Assembly: GCF_016587375.1 (NCBI RefSeq)
Contig: NZ_BNJG01000005.1
Coordinates: 186,001-250,000 of the forward strand
DNA from: Ktedonobacter robiniae
GTDB lineage: Bacteria > Chloroflexota > Ktedonobacteria > Ktedonobacterales > Ktedonobacteraceae
Direction of reading: 5' to 3'
Length of the DNA: 64,000 nucleotides
Both the position numbers and the translations under genes were made by a program. The notes under the pieces were generated by a model. It was not told the origin of the DNA and ran no database searches. It saw only the letters and a program-made list of their open reading frames with translations. Below, piece by piece: positions 1-7,366 of this stretch (positions are counted from its first letter, which is position 1; each line of letters begins with the position of its first letter).

Positions 1-235
1 ATCCTGCCCGCCGCAGTTGAGGTGTTGCCGCCGCTCGATGGATGGGAATGTAGGCTTGACTTTGGCGTAACGTCAAACGGTATACTCCTGCTATCACTTG
101 TATAAAGTGGCGTGAAACAAACGGAAACGGCATACCGCTCCCTCAGCATACACCGAACCTCTCGTAAGGCGTATGTCTCGAGAACAGTACAAGATGGCTG
201 TTGTTTACGAAAGAGATTGATAAAGGAGAAGCAGT

Positions 236-784
236 ATGACAATGCTTGATACCTTGATAGAACGGAACCAGGACTTCGCTACCCATCATTTCCCCAGGGG
301 GTTATCCCTGATGCCAACCTTGAGAATTATGATCATTGGCTGTGTGGATCCACGCGTCGATCCGGCTCACCTGCTTGGTCTCCAGCCAGGAGAGGCAGTC
401 GTGATCCGCAATGTGGGGGGGCGCATCACTCCCGCAACGTTGCAGACCATGGGGATGCTGAGCAGGATTGCCCAGGGGGAAGGTGGCCCTCCCGCCGGCG
501 CGTTTCACCTGATCGTGCTTCAGCATACCCACTGCGGGATTGCGCACCTCCAAGGGCAACCGGCCCTGCTGGCGAGCTACTTTGGTATCGATCAGGAAGC
601 ACTGGCGGCCAAAGCGGTCACGGATCCTCACGCCGCAGTGGCGGTCGATGTGGCTGCCCTCAAGGCAAATCCCGCCCTGCCCGGCAACTGGCTGGTGTCC
701 GGACTCGTCTATGACGTGACCATCGGCCTGGTCGAGGTCGTCGTGCCACCGGCTCCCTTGCGTCACCCGGAGAGCCAGGCGTAA
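236..784 (+). CDS. beta-carbonic anhydrase-like protein
   Basis: Likely cytoplasmic zinc enzyme interconverting CO2 and bicarbonate. The 182-residue product carries the beta-class signature set: CVDPR with Cys36, Asp38 and Arg40 (zinc ligand plus the Asp/Arg pair), RNVGG near 58-62, and HTHCG with His97 and Cys100 as the other two zinc ligands. An AAAGGAG ribosome site lies 9-15 bases before the ATG. It is slightly short for the family and lacks an N-terminal extension. The next gene follows on the same strand after about 90 bases, so co-transcription is possible. Family call is firm; activity is inferred from conserved ligands. Confidence 0.88.
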   Translation: MTMLDTLIERNQDFATHHFPRGLSLMPTLRIMIIGCVDPRVDPAHLLGLQPGEAVVIRNVGGRITPATLQTMGMLSRIAQGEGGPPAGAFHLIVLQHTHCGIAHLQGQPALLASYFGIDQEALAAKAVTDPHAAVAVDVAALKANPALPGNWLVSGLVYDVTIGLVEVVVPPAPLRHPESQA

Positions 785-875
785 GACGCGCGGGGGCGTC
801 AGGCATGTCGTCTCTGCTCCCATCTCAACGCATCCCGTGGTCTTTCTCCACCTAGCAAACCAGGAGCTTTATCCC

Positions 876-1976
876 ATGAATAAACCCAGAATCCTTGTTT
901 TGGCCGCCGCTGGACGAACGGGCATGCCCGTTGCGCTGCAACTGCTGGACGAAGGCTTTCCCGTCACCGCCTTGGTGCATCGCGCCGATCAGCGCAGCGA
1001 ACACCTCAAGGCCAAAGGCGCGGAGATCGTCGTCGGTTCGCTCACCGATCCCACCGATATGAGAACTGCGATGTCCGGGGCCAAACGTGCCTACTTCTGT
1101 GTGCCCAATGAGGCAGGGTACCTCAAAGCGGCAGCCATCTTTACGGTGGTCGCGGCTGAGCACCAATTGGAATCCGTCGTCGCCATGAGCCAGTGGCTGT
1201 CCAACCCCAATCACCCTTCCATCCACACGCGCGAGGTCTGGCTGGCGGACCGGTTGTTTGCGTTGTTACCGGGAACCGCGGTGACCACCATCAACGCCGG
1301 GTTTTTCGCGGACAACGAGATGCAAGTCTTACCGTTTGCCGCGCAATTTGGGCTGTTATCCTTGCCCTATGGGTCGGGTCTCAACGCGCCTCCTTCCAAC
1401 GAAGATATAGCCCGTGTGGTGGCGGAGATTCTCGCGCGGCCAGAAGGGCACGCTGGCAAGACGTATCGGCCTACAGGCCCCGAACTGCTGTCTCCGCAAG
1501 ACCTCGCGGCCATCCTCGGCAAGGTGCTGGGGCGCAAGGTCACCTACCGCAATGCGCCGATGCGGATGGTGGCCAAGATTATGCGCGGGCGCTTGTCTCT
1601 GTACAACCTGGCCGCGTATTCGCAATACGTGATCGATTACCAGAAGAATGCGTTTGGCGTGAATGCGCCGACGGATGTGGTGCGCCGCATCACCGGCAGA
1701 GAGGCGGAGGATTTTGAGACCATCGCGAGGCGCTATGCGGCCACCATGCCGGGAGTCAGGCGCAGCTTCGTCATCCAGTTCAAGCTTATGCTCAGGATGA
1801 TCATCTTGCTGCTCCGTCCAGCTCTCAAAACGGCTCCATACCTCGCTCTCGATGAATTTTCCGAGAGATCGCATGTGGTCTTCAGCGCGGACTCCCCAGA
1901 ATGGCGTCAAAGCCATGAGCCGCAAACATACGAGCTCTCAGGAGAGAAAGCAGCGTTCGGGCACGGCCAATCATAA
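876..1976 (+). CDS. NmrA-like NAD(P)-binding reductase
   Basis: A 366-residue Rossmann-fold protein of the atypical SDR/NmrA group. The dinucleotide-binding loop AAGRTGMPVA lies at residues 10-20 after a first beta strand (PRILVLAA). The C-terminal third is typical of NmrA-like quinone-oxidoreductase or redox-sensor proteins rather than classical SDRs; no YxxxK catalytic pair is evident in the usual place. The ATG at 876 is preferred over the upstream ATG at 837 because AGGAG sits 10-14 bases before it and homology begins there. The stop codon lies inside the left arm of a long hairpin, the probable terminator. Substrate unknown. Confidence 0.8.
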   Translation: MNKPRILVLAAAGRTGMPVALQLLDEGFPVTALVHRADQRSEHLKAKGAEIVVGSLTDPTDMRTAMSGAKRAYFCVPNEAGYLKAAAIFTVVAAEHQLESVVAMSQWLSNPNHPSIHTREVWLADRLFALLPGTAVTTINAGFFADNEMQVLPFAAQFGLLSLPYGSGLNAPPSNEDIARVVAEILARPEGHAGKTYRPTGPELLSPQDLAAILGKVLGRKVTYRNAPMRMVAKIMRGRLSLYNLAAYSQYVIDYQKNAFGVNAPTDVVRRITGREAEDFETIARRYAATMPGVRRSFVIQFKLMLRMIILLLRPALKTAPYLALDEFSERSHVVFSADSPEWRQSHEPQTYELSGEKAAFGHGQS

Positions 1977-2063
1977 AAAGAGGGAAGCCCGGGATACATG
2001 CAAAATTCTATCACGAGGATCTCGTGATAGAATTTTGCATGTATCCCGGGCTTCCCTCTTTTT
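1975..2063. terminator. 43-bp-arm perfect inverted repeat, bidirectional terminator-like
   Basis: Left arm 1975-2017 and right arm 2021-2063 are perfect reverse complements with a three-base loop (gat). The outer edges are AAAAAG and CTTTTT flanking a GC-rich stem, so transcripts from either strand would form a stem ending in a U-run. It overlaps the TAA stop of the NmrA-like gene. The perfect 43-bp stem is far longer than a normal intrinsic terminator. Confidence 0.75.
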
Positions 2064-2145
2064 GGGCTGGAACAGGCGCGTCTCGCAGGGTTTCCTGCTA
2101 CTATAGCCCACTCATAACAGGCAAAAACAGGAAAATTCGCGTGCT

Positions 2146-2259
2146 AATTTACAGAAACGATTGAGAATGATCCGCATCTCAAGCGGCTTCCCTCGTCGCC
2201 AATAGTTGAGCTGCTCACTCTTCGCACTAAAACCTGATCACTCGTCACCTCATTTACCA
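2146..2259 (+). repeat. diverged IS-end-like repeat, copy 1
   Basis: Begins AATTTACAGAAACGATTGAG and ends CATTTACCA. It aligns by eye with 2401-2534, sharing GATCCGCAT, AAGCGG and TGCTCA blocks. Related copies lie near 3.5, 43.8 and 44.5 kb. The GTAAAT-type termini and internal short repeats suggest the end of an IS21-like element, but no transposase accompanies this copy. Confidence 0.5.
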
Positions 2260-2283
2260 GGACGCGAACGGATTTTTGATAAA

Positions 2284-2328
2284 TCTGTGGCTGACCTCCT
2301 CTTTTTTGAAGGAAGAATCAGCCACAGA
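2284..2328. repeat. 11-bp inverted repeat in intergenic remnant
   Basis: TCTGTGGCTGA at 2284-2294 pairs perfectly with TCAGCCACAGA at 2318-2328 across a 23-base loop containing a T-run. It is a possible terminator or structured remnant. Otherwise the 2064-2731 stretch holds only IS-end-like repeats and one short ORF-like remnant. Confidence 0.4.
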
Positions 2329-2400
2329 ATAGTCCTACTATCGTTCATGTAATTCCTACATTACATGTGGAACAGGCAAAAAAATAAACAACACCGCAGG

Positions 2401-2534
2401 AATTTACAGAAATGATTGAGCCCGATCCGCATTTGAAGCGGCTGCGCTCGCAGTTATGAACTGAACTGCTCATATCGGTGGGCAAGTGCTTACATCGGAG
2501 GGCCAAACTCGCTCATGTCGCAAGTCATTTACCA
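2401..2534 (+). repeat. diverged IS-end-like repeat, copy 2
   Basis: Same family as 2146-2259, in the same orientation, with the additional internal motif GGGCAAGTGCTTACATCGG followed by a second GAGGGC unit. That motif recurs in inverted orientation at 43754-43888, ending in the same way with CATTTACCA. Multiple short internal repeats next to the terminus are characteristic of IS21-family ends. Confidence 0.5.
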
Positions 2535-2712
2535 GGTGGTGCGTTCCCTTGCCTTACAGGGATTGGAAGTGCTCTCTGGCTTCTACCGTTTACGCTTGCT
2601 GGTCGACCAACTCTCTCGAATGATGCAATCTGGTTGTCGGGTCAATCCTCGCTCGACTGAACCCTGCTTGGCTCAGTTGCTTCTCAATGGTCTTGATTGG
2701 CTCTTAACTTAA
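2515..2712 (+). other. unrecognised short reading frame downstream of IS-end repeat
   Basis: A 65-codon frame beginning inside the repeat and ending at 2712. Beyond the repeat it is rich in Leu/Arg (GLEVLSGFYRLRLLVDQL) and could be the C-terminal remnant of a gene, but no family is recognised and no ribosome site is present. It might equally be non-coding. Confidence 0.2.
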
Positions 2713-2731
2713 TGCCTATGGGGCTGCTGCT

Positions 2732-3238
2732 TTACAACCCTCTGTTTTTGTTGAACCATTCACGAGGATTCCAGAGAACCGGGTGGGCCCCTACAGGCTG
2801 AAAGGAGAGCTTCGGGTCATCAGATTGGACGAGGGCAATCAATTGGTACGAGTCAAGTAAAAAGCGATACGCATTGGTCGCAATGATATCGAGCACAGTC
2901 CAGGCAAACTGAGGGTGGCGGGCCGTAAAGGTTTCAAAGCGAAGAAAGACCAGAACGGTCCCTTGCTTTTGAGGGAGATCTATCTCGCTGAGGCAATCGT
3001 TGAATGCGTCCAGGTTTCGTCCGAAATACTCGGGAAAGCGTAGTCGCTGGCTCACATCGGTAAAGAAGTCCTCTGGTGATCTCCACTGGCGGCAGTCAAA
3101 TGTCACCACTTCATAGTTCTGCTGGCTAAACCATTCAGTGGCCTCTTCAAGAATGCGCCACTGAAAATACAGGGCGATAGGCCCGTGCTGAAGTAGTTGC
3201 CTATCGAGTCGAGAAGCATGATCGATTTCCTCTGCCAT
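2732..3238 (-). CDS. barstar-family protein
   Basis: A 168-residue protein with a barstar-like RNase-inhibitor fold. The central stretch has the family pattern: a beta strand and helix (ALYFQWRILEEATEWF), a second strand ending in VVTFDCRQW, then the diagnostic FPEYFGRNLDAFNDCLSEI segment. About 50 extra residues follow the domain. The start at 3238 is chosen because AAAGGAG lies just upstream on this strand; the upstream Met at 3370 would add a Cys-free tail without homology. No barnase-like RNase is seen nearby, so it is an orphan immunity-type protein. Function beyond fold is inference. Confidence 0.75.
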   Translation of the reverse strand: MAEEIDHASRLDRQLLQHGPIALYFQWRILEEATEWFSQQNYEVVTFDCRQWRSPEDFFTDVSQRLRFPEYFGRNLDAFNDCLSEIDLPQKQGTVLVFLRFETFTARHPQFAWTVLDIIATNAYRFLLDSYQLIALVQSDDPKLSFQPVGAHPVLWNPREWFNKNRGL

Positions 3239-3439
3239 GGAGCTCTCCTTTCGTTTTTCCACCGTGTCATCTTCCCTATCATATCTGTTCTGATTGGAGA
3301 AGACAAAGATCCCTGGTCGAAGCAATCGAGCGGCATCCTTCATCGGTGGAGGACCCAACCATTTTGACACATGACAATTAGCTCAGCATTCACCAAAAGT
3401 GGGACAGATCCGAAGGATGGACCGATTTTGCATTGAAGG

Positions 3440-3512
3440 ATGGAAATTGATGCTTCATTGCCTGGGAAAACCGCTTCGCATCTGGTGTGACTGCCATTGG
3501 AAGTTGTAAATA
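3440..3512 (-). repeat. diverged IS-end-like repeat, copy 3 (partial)
   Basis: Read on the minus strand it starts TTTACAACTTCCAATGG and carries GCGAAGCGGTTTTCCCAGG, matching the block order of the copy at 43754-43888 (AGAAGCGGTTTTTCCAGG). The opposite terminus seen in other copies is not recognisable here. Confidence 0.35.
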
Positions 3513-3575
3513 ACTGGCTTTGGGAAGAGCAAAACGATCTTGAGAACGCGATCAGATGAAGGCCCTTGAGTATTA

Positions 3576-3657
3576 ATGGGGATTTTTACATACCCCCCGA
3601 AACGGTGCACTCGGCTTTGACCAGGCACCGTTTCGGGGGGTATGTAAAAATCCCCAT
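3576..3657. repeat. 33-bp-arm perfect inverted repeat
   Basis: Arms 3576-3608 and 3625-3657 are perfect reverse complements with a 16-base loop. The stem contains a run of six C/G pairs and has T-rich then A-rich edges, so the U-run geometry of an intrinsic terminator is absent. It sits at the broken 3-prime end of a transposase fragment. Confidence 0.7.
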
Positions 3658-3666
3658 CCTCTACTT

Positions 3667-4166
3667 ACCATAACGCAAAGTGCCCCTTTGTTTTCAAAAA
3701 AACCAGAGATTCCATAAAGGAACCAATGAAGCACTTGAGGAGCACTAGAAGCTGTCGTAATACCTGTAAGGTCCATGCCAACATGGGCTGTGAGTCCCCC
3801 ATCCACAGTCCGTTCAGCAATCGAAATACCTCGATCACAGAGCGTCTGGTGAATCTCTGGTACGCTGCGGTGAGAGGTATAGCGCAGCGCCCCAACCAGG
3901 GCAATCACGTCCAGACCAAACTCACTGTGCGGTAAGGCCCATTTCCCCTCTTCTTCTGGTTGGTAGGACCGATGATACCACTCGCACTGTGGATTGTGAC
4001 ACCGGCGAACACGCAGGATGAGCCGACAATTCCCCTGTAACGTGGTAATGGTCCGCTGAGTGCGGTACGCCACCGAGATCGAGTGTCCACAACGGTCGCA
4101 GTGCGTATGCAGACATGTCAGCACTTGCTCCGTTGCCGTAACTGGGCGACCTGTTTTTCTTGCCAT
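3667..4166 (-). pseudogene. transposase N-terminal fragment (zinc-binding plus HTH)
   Basis: The reading frame opens with a Cys/His-rich zinc-binding module (CLHTHCDRCG, then CHNPQCEWYH) followed by a helix-turn-helix region (VPEIHQTLCDRGISIAERTV). This is the N-terminal arrangement of a DDE transposase. Homology fades after about residue 118 and no catalytic domain follows; the frame runs on into the 33-bp palindrome. It is a truncated copy with no intact partner in this window. The exact IS family is not assigned. Confidence 0.55.
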
Positions 4167-4243
4167 AGAACGCTCACTAATCTGCAGCAGTTGAGGCTGG
4201 CCTGGCAGCGCGTTCCTGGAGGAGAGCCAGCCCTCCCAAACGA

Positions 4244-5062
4244 TTACAGAAAAAAGCGAGACATCTCTGCCGCGACCAGTGCTGGTCGGCCACCCCTGTT
4301 TTTGTTGCCTGAACCACCGTGATTGAGGCCAGCAAATTCAACGCGTTTGACGTGCGGTAAGCGTTTTTCAAGGGCATCAAGTGCGGTTTTCAGATAGGCT
4401 GGGCTTCTACTGCCGCCCAGCAGCAGGACATCGGCCTGAATATCCTTGAAATTCTGCCAGGTATCCTGTGTCTCTTGAACGAGCTGCGCATCATACTGAA
4501 AGGTTGGCACGAGAGCAAGCATATCGCCTAACATGAGACGAGCCATGCCTTTGAACAAGAAGCCGGGCAGGGTGTGTCCAAATTGCTGCGTGCCTTTGGT
4601 AGCGACAACTAATGCCGACGTCTCGTCGCCTTTCTCTACTTCACGGGTAAATGCTTGGACCCAATCCAGCGAGAAGGAGCCATTGATCGAGAGTGGCGGT
4701 TCGTAGATCGCGATTTTCTGGACGGTCGGCAAGGTGAGAGCAGCCTGAAGGCAGATAATGGCTCCTGAGCTGAGTCCAAAGAGCAGGTGCGTATCGGTTT
4801 TGGCCAGAAGCGCTTCGATGTCTTCGACTTCTTTCTGGATGGTATAGCCGGAACCTATGGGGCCGCTCATCCCTCGCCCTCGCCGATCTGAGAGGTACAC
4901 CGTAAAGTGTGTCGAGAGCTCATCGGCCAATTGTTGATGGCTTTCAGCCGTTTCGAGACCTCCATGGACGATCAGAAGCCCCGGCCCGTGGCCTACCTGT
5001 CGATAACCGATGATCGTGCCATCCTTCGATTTCACCGTGGAAGTAGTAGAGATTTCGTTCAT
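4244..5062 (-). CDS. alpha/beta hydrolase
   Basis: A 272-residue alpha/beta-hydrolase-fold protein. The oxyanion strand is LLIVHGG (residues 29-35), the nucleophile elbow GLSSG places Ser98 as nucleophile, and GLNHGG near the C terminus supplies the His. The usual acid position (LLLGGSRSP) does not show an obvious Asp, so the acid residue is uncertain. The start at 5062 is chosen because TCAGGAAA lies just upstream and homology begins there. It follows a PadR regulator by 88 bases on the same strand, suggesting an operon under PadR control. Substrate unknown. Confidence 0.78.
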   Translation of the reverse strand: MNEISTTSTVKSKDGTIIGYRQVGHGPGLLIVHGGLETAESHQQLADELSTHFTVYLSDRRGRGMSGPIGSGYTIQKEVEDIEALLAKTDTHLLFGLSSGAIICLQAALTLPTVQKIAIYEPPLSINGSFSLDWVQAFTREVEKGDETSALVVATKGTQQFGHTLPGFLFKGMARLMLGDMLALVPTFQYDAQLVQETQDTWQNFKDIQADVLLLGGSRSPAYLKTALDALEKRLPHVKRVEFAGLNHGGSGNKNRGGRPALVAAEMSRFFL

Positions 5063-5150
5063 GACGAATTTTTCCTGATCTGTCTTTTTCAATGTATGGA
5101 CGAGAGCCTGGATCAAGTGAGGAGAACATGCCGAAGCCAAAGCTGACACG

Positions 5151-5807
5151 CTAGTTTTTCCCCTCGTTGGGTTCTTCCTTCTGTTGGGATTCTTCGTACT
5201 CCTGTGAGCCCGTTGCGCGAGAAAAGGTCATCCACTCAGTCAGACCCTCCAGTGTTCCCGACCTAATCGCTTCGGCGAATTGGCGCGCCCAGGCGAGTTC
5301 CGCCTCATACAGAGCAAGCAGGTACTCGCTCTCGATCAAATTGAGGCGCGAGATTCCACGCTGCACGACGCGTTGGAGGAAGGAGCGTTGCTGCTCAATC
5401 TCCATCTCCAGATGCGTACAGCGCTGTTCAAGAAGCACGACTGCATCTTCAGGTGGCAGTACCGGAATGAGCGAGAGTCCTGCCTCGAACTGAGTATACT
5501 CTTTGACCGGTTTGCTGATGAGCTCGCTCAGCCAGTCGATGAGTTCGATACGACCGGCCCTGGTCAGGCGGTAGACTGTACGCTCAGGACGGCGGCCCTC
5601 GCGCTCGCTCTCACGTGCGCTGATGAGTCCGTGTCGTTGCAGCGCCTCAACGACGGTGTAGAGCGCGCCGAAGTTCAGCTTGATGCTCTGGTCCTTCCCC
5701 CGTTCGCGTAGTGTTGTGGCTATCTCATATGGATGCATGGGGTGTTCCGTGAGACAAGCAAGGACCGCCAATGCGAGTGGATTCTGAATCTTGCGTTTTG
5801 TCGTCAT
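5151..5807 (-). CDS. PadR-family transcriptional regulator
   Basis: A 218-residue PadR regulator. The N-terminal winged helix has the family signature: PLALAVLACLTEHPMHPYEI, then FGALYTVVEALQRHGLI and the wing RTVYRLTRAGR. It is followed by a C-terminal helical domain (about 100-200) for dimerisation, and a Glu/Gln-rich tail. PadR proteins typically repress stress or efflux genes and release on binding small phenolic ligands. The adjacent hydrolase gene is the likely target, and direct repeats over its own promoter suggest autoregulation. Confidence 0.88.
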   Translation of the reverse strand: MTTKRKIQNPLALAVLACLTEHPMHPYEIATTLRERGKDQSIKLNFGALYTVVEALQRHGLISARESEREGRRPERTVYRLTRAGRIELIDWLSELISKPVKEYTQFEAGLSLIPVLPPEDAVVLLEQRCTHLEMEIEQQRSFLQRVVQRGISRLNLIESEYLLALYEAELAWARQFAEAIRSGTLEGLTEWMTFSRATGSQEYEESQQKEEPNEGKN

Positions 5808-5873
5808 TTCTCCTCTGTTCTGATCTGTACCCCAGAAGGAGGGGAGGTGATATCTTTGTCAGACTATTCTGTT

Positions 5874-5905
5874 GAGAATATATAATAGAGAATATTTGTT
5901 GTCAA
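5874..5905 (-). promoter_or_regulatory. promoter with PadR operator-like direct repeats
   Basis: On the minus strand TTGACA (5905-5900) and TATATT (5882-5877) are separated by exactly 17 bases, upstream of the PadR gene. Two copies of GAGAATAT (plus strand 5874-5881 and 5888-5895), 14 bases apart, overlap the -10 box and the spacer. This placement suits repression by the PadR protein, which is an inference. Confidence 0.55.
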
Positions 5906-6119
5906 GTACTAGGTCGTTTGGATCTGTTCGCGAGTGTAAGGTGAAAGCAGGCTTCTGGCTTCTCCCGGAGAACTCCCGTGAAGACACCTTCCTGTTCTTA
6001 CAGAAAGCCCAGCAAAGAAAGATTACCGCCGTAGAAAAAAATAAGGCCAGGACACTAATACAATCAGTCCCTAGCCGAGCTCAATTATTGCCATTGTGCT
6101 AATTTAAATCGCCTTAGGT

Positions 6120-6297
6120 TCATTTTCGAGATTTACGCCATTCCCTTAGCTGTTCGCGTTTGCCATTTGCCCCAAGGTGCATTTTCAGCGCATCCACAGG
6201 AGAATAGCGAACATACAGATCTCTGTTATCTTGCTCTGCCAACCGCACATAGGTATTAATCATCTCAAGCGTTGCATGACCTAACCAGCCTTGAGGG
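6120..6297 (-). pseudogene. tyrosine recombinase C-terminal remnant
   Basis: The minus-strand frame reads GWLGHATLEMINTYVRLAEQ, matching the C-terminal active-site region of phage-type integrases (LGH, then the Tyr nucleophile in NTYVRLA), followed by a basic tail to the stop at 6120. Everything upstream of the LGH motif is lost at 6298, exactly where an IS6-type terminus begins. A catalytic Arg and the remaining domain are absent. Confidence 0.65.
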
Positions 6298-6311
6298 GGT
6301 ATTGTCAACTT
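6298..6311 (+). repeat. solo IS6-type terminal repeat
   Basis: GGTATTGTCAACTT is identical to the termini of the IS6-type element and MITEs elsewhere in this window. No transposase follows. It marks the breakpoint that truncates the integrase remnant and carries an outward-facing TTGACA. Confidence 0.6.
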
Positions 6312-6794
6312 GCTGAGCACCATTTCTGCGGGAGAACCGGTTTTTCCCACATTGATACAGTGACCCGAAAAAAGGCAAATCTAGCCATTTCGGTGTTCAC
6401 ACATATGTTAATGTGACTTTATCTTGTATTGAGACCCAGTTGACATTTACTTACGGCACTTGCTACAGCGATGTGACCGCTCATGCTCTGGAATATCATC
6501 TTCGGTGGCAGCATAATGTTTGGGATAACTCCCAGGAGGCGAAACAGTCATCAGATTCGATCCGCAGAACCCTGGCTCTGGCTTGAGACGTGATAGGTCA
6601 TGCTATTTGTATGCGTCTGCTGTTTCACCCGCATTACGCAAGAACCCTTCTCGATTCCGAATCCGGCGATCTAATTCGTCCTGATCTGTAATCATTTCCA
6701 TTTGTAATGACTCCTTTCTCGCATTTTCTCCAGCATGCCTCTCTCGATTCTCGATCTGAGCAATGGGTAGATTACCTGTTGAATCCTCTCTTTT
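6312..6794. other. intergenic remnant, nothing recognised
   Basis: About 480 bases with no supported gene on either strand. Short frames lack ribosome sites and family signatures. It lies between a solo IS6-type end and a truncated small gene. Confidence 0.4.
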
Positions 6795-7140
6795 CTAGCC
6801 TCCGACCACATTCCAGTCCATTGTTCCTGTAGAGGACCAACGTTTCGCGGTCAAAAGGGTCTGCTGCTTGCGTGGGGGGTGCGCTTTGAACCGGAGGACA
6901 CCCTTGACCGGGGTAAGCGAACGCATTCTTCCACAGCCAGGGCATTCCACCAGGTTGACGTCACTGTTGGTAAACCGTTGCAGATCGATACGAACCACTC
7001 CTGAGAACGTGCAGTTGGCTGTTTTGCCCGTGTCTTCCTGTTCTTTCGCCGTTTCCACCGTTTCTACTGCGCTTAGTACATTCGGTATGGCGTTTTCAGA
7101 GACAGTTTGCTGTTCAGGCTCTTTTCCGTTCACACCCGGC
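6795..7140 (-). pseudogene. truncated small protein with CPGCG motif
   Basis: The minus-strand frame encodes about 115 residues: a low-complexity Glu/Thr/Val-rich N-terminal half, then ECPGCGRMRSLTPVKG and a basic segment ending at 6795. A single CxxC next to a basic patch suggests half of a zinc knuckle. Its 5-prime end is cut at 7140, the border of the 162-bp MITE, so the true start is missing. No function assigned. Confidence 0.4.
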
Positions 7141-7302
7141 GGTATTGTCAACTTAATTACAATTGTAGAGCTTATAGAAGAGAAACAGGCCTCAAAGTGG
7201 GGATTGTGCCCTGTTTCTTGCCCTTGTTTGTTCGAGAATTATGGCTGATATGGCATCGAAGTGGTGAAAGCTCATCAATAAAAAAATTAAGTTGACAATA
7301 CC
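7141..7302. mobile_element. 162-bp MITE with IS6-type ends, copy 1
   Basis: Bounded by an 18-bp perfect inverted repeat, GGTATTGTCAACTTAATT at 7141-7158 and its complement at 7285-7302. There is no room for a transposase. The element has the same length and, in inverted orientation, clearly related internal sequence as 55341-55502 (shared GTGGTGAAA-CTCATCAA and AGAAA-AAAGTGGG blocks). No target duplication is visible; the left flank is a truncated gene. It is probably mobilised by the IS6-family transposase whose termini match. Confidence 0.7.
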
Positions 7303-7366
7303 TTATCAAATCTATTGATTTGATCGGATTAGTAATTGGCGTTACAGAGAAAAGAAAGGTAGTTCC

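Noticed and set aside
302..823. Long minus-strand frame opposite the carbonic anhydrase gene
   Set aside because: It has no ribosome site or family signature and is explained by the codon bias of the real gene on the other strand.
5872..6102. 76-codon plus-strand frame upstream of padR
   Set aside because: It overlaps the padR promoter and has neither a ribosome site nor a family match.
7133..7310. Target-site duplication around the first MITE
   Set aside because: The eight bases on each side (CACCCGGC and TTATCAAA) do not match; the second copy also lacks one.
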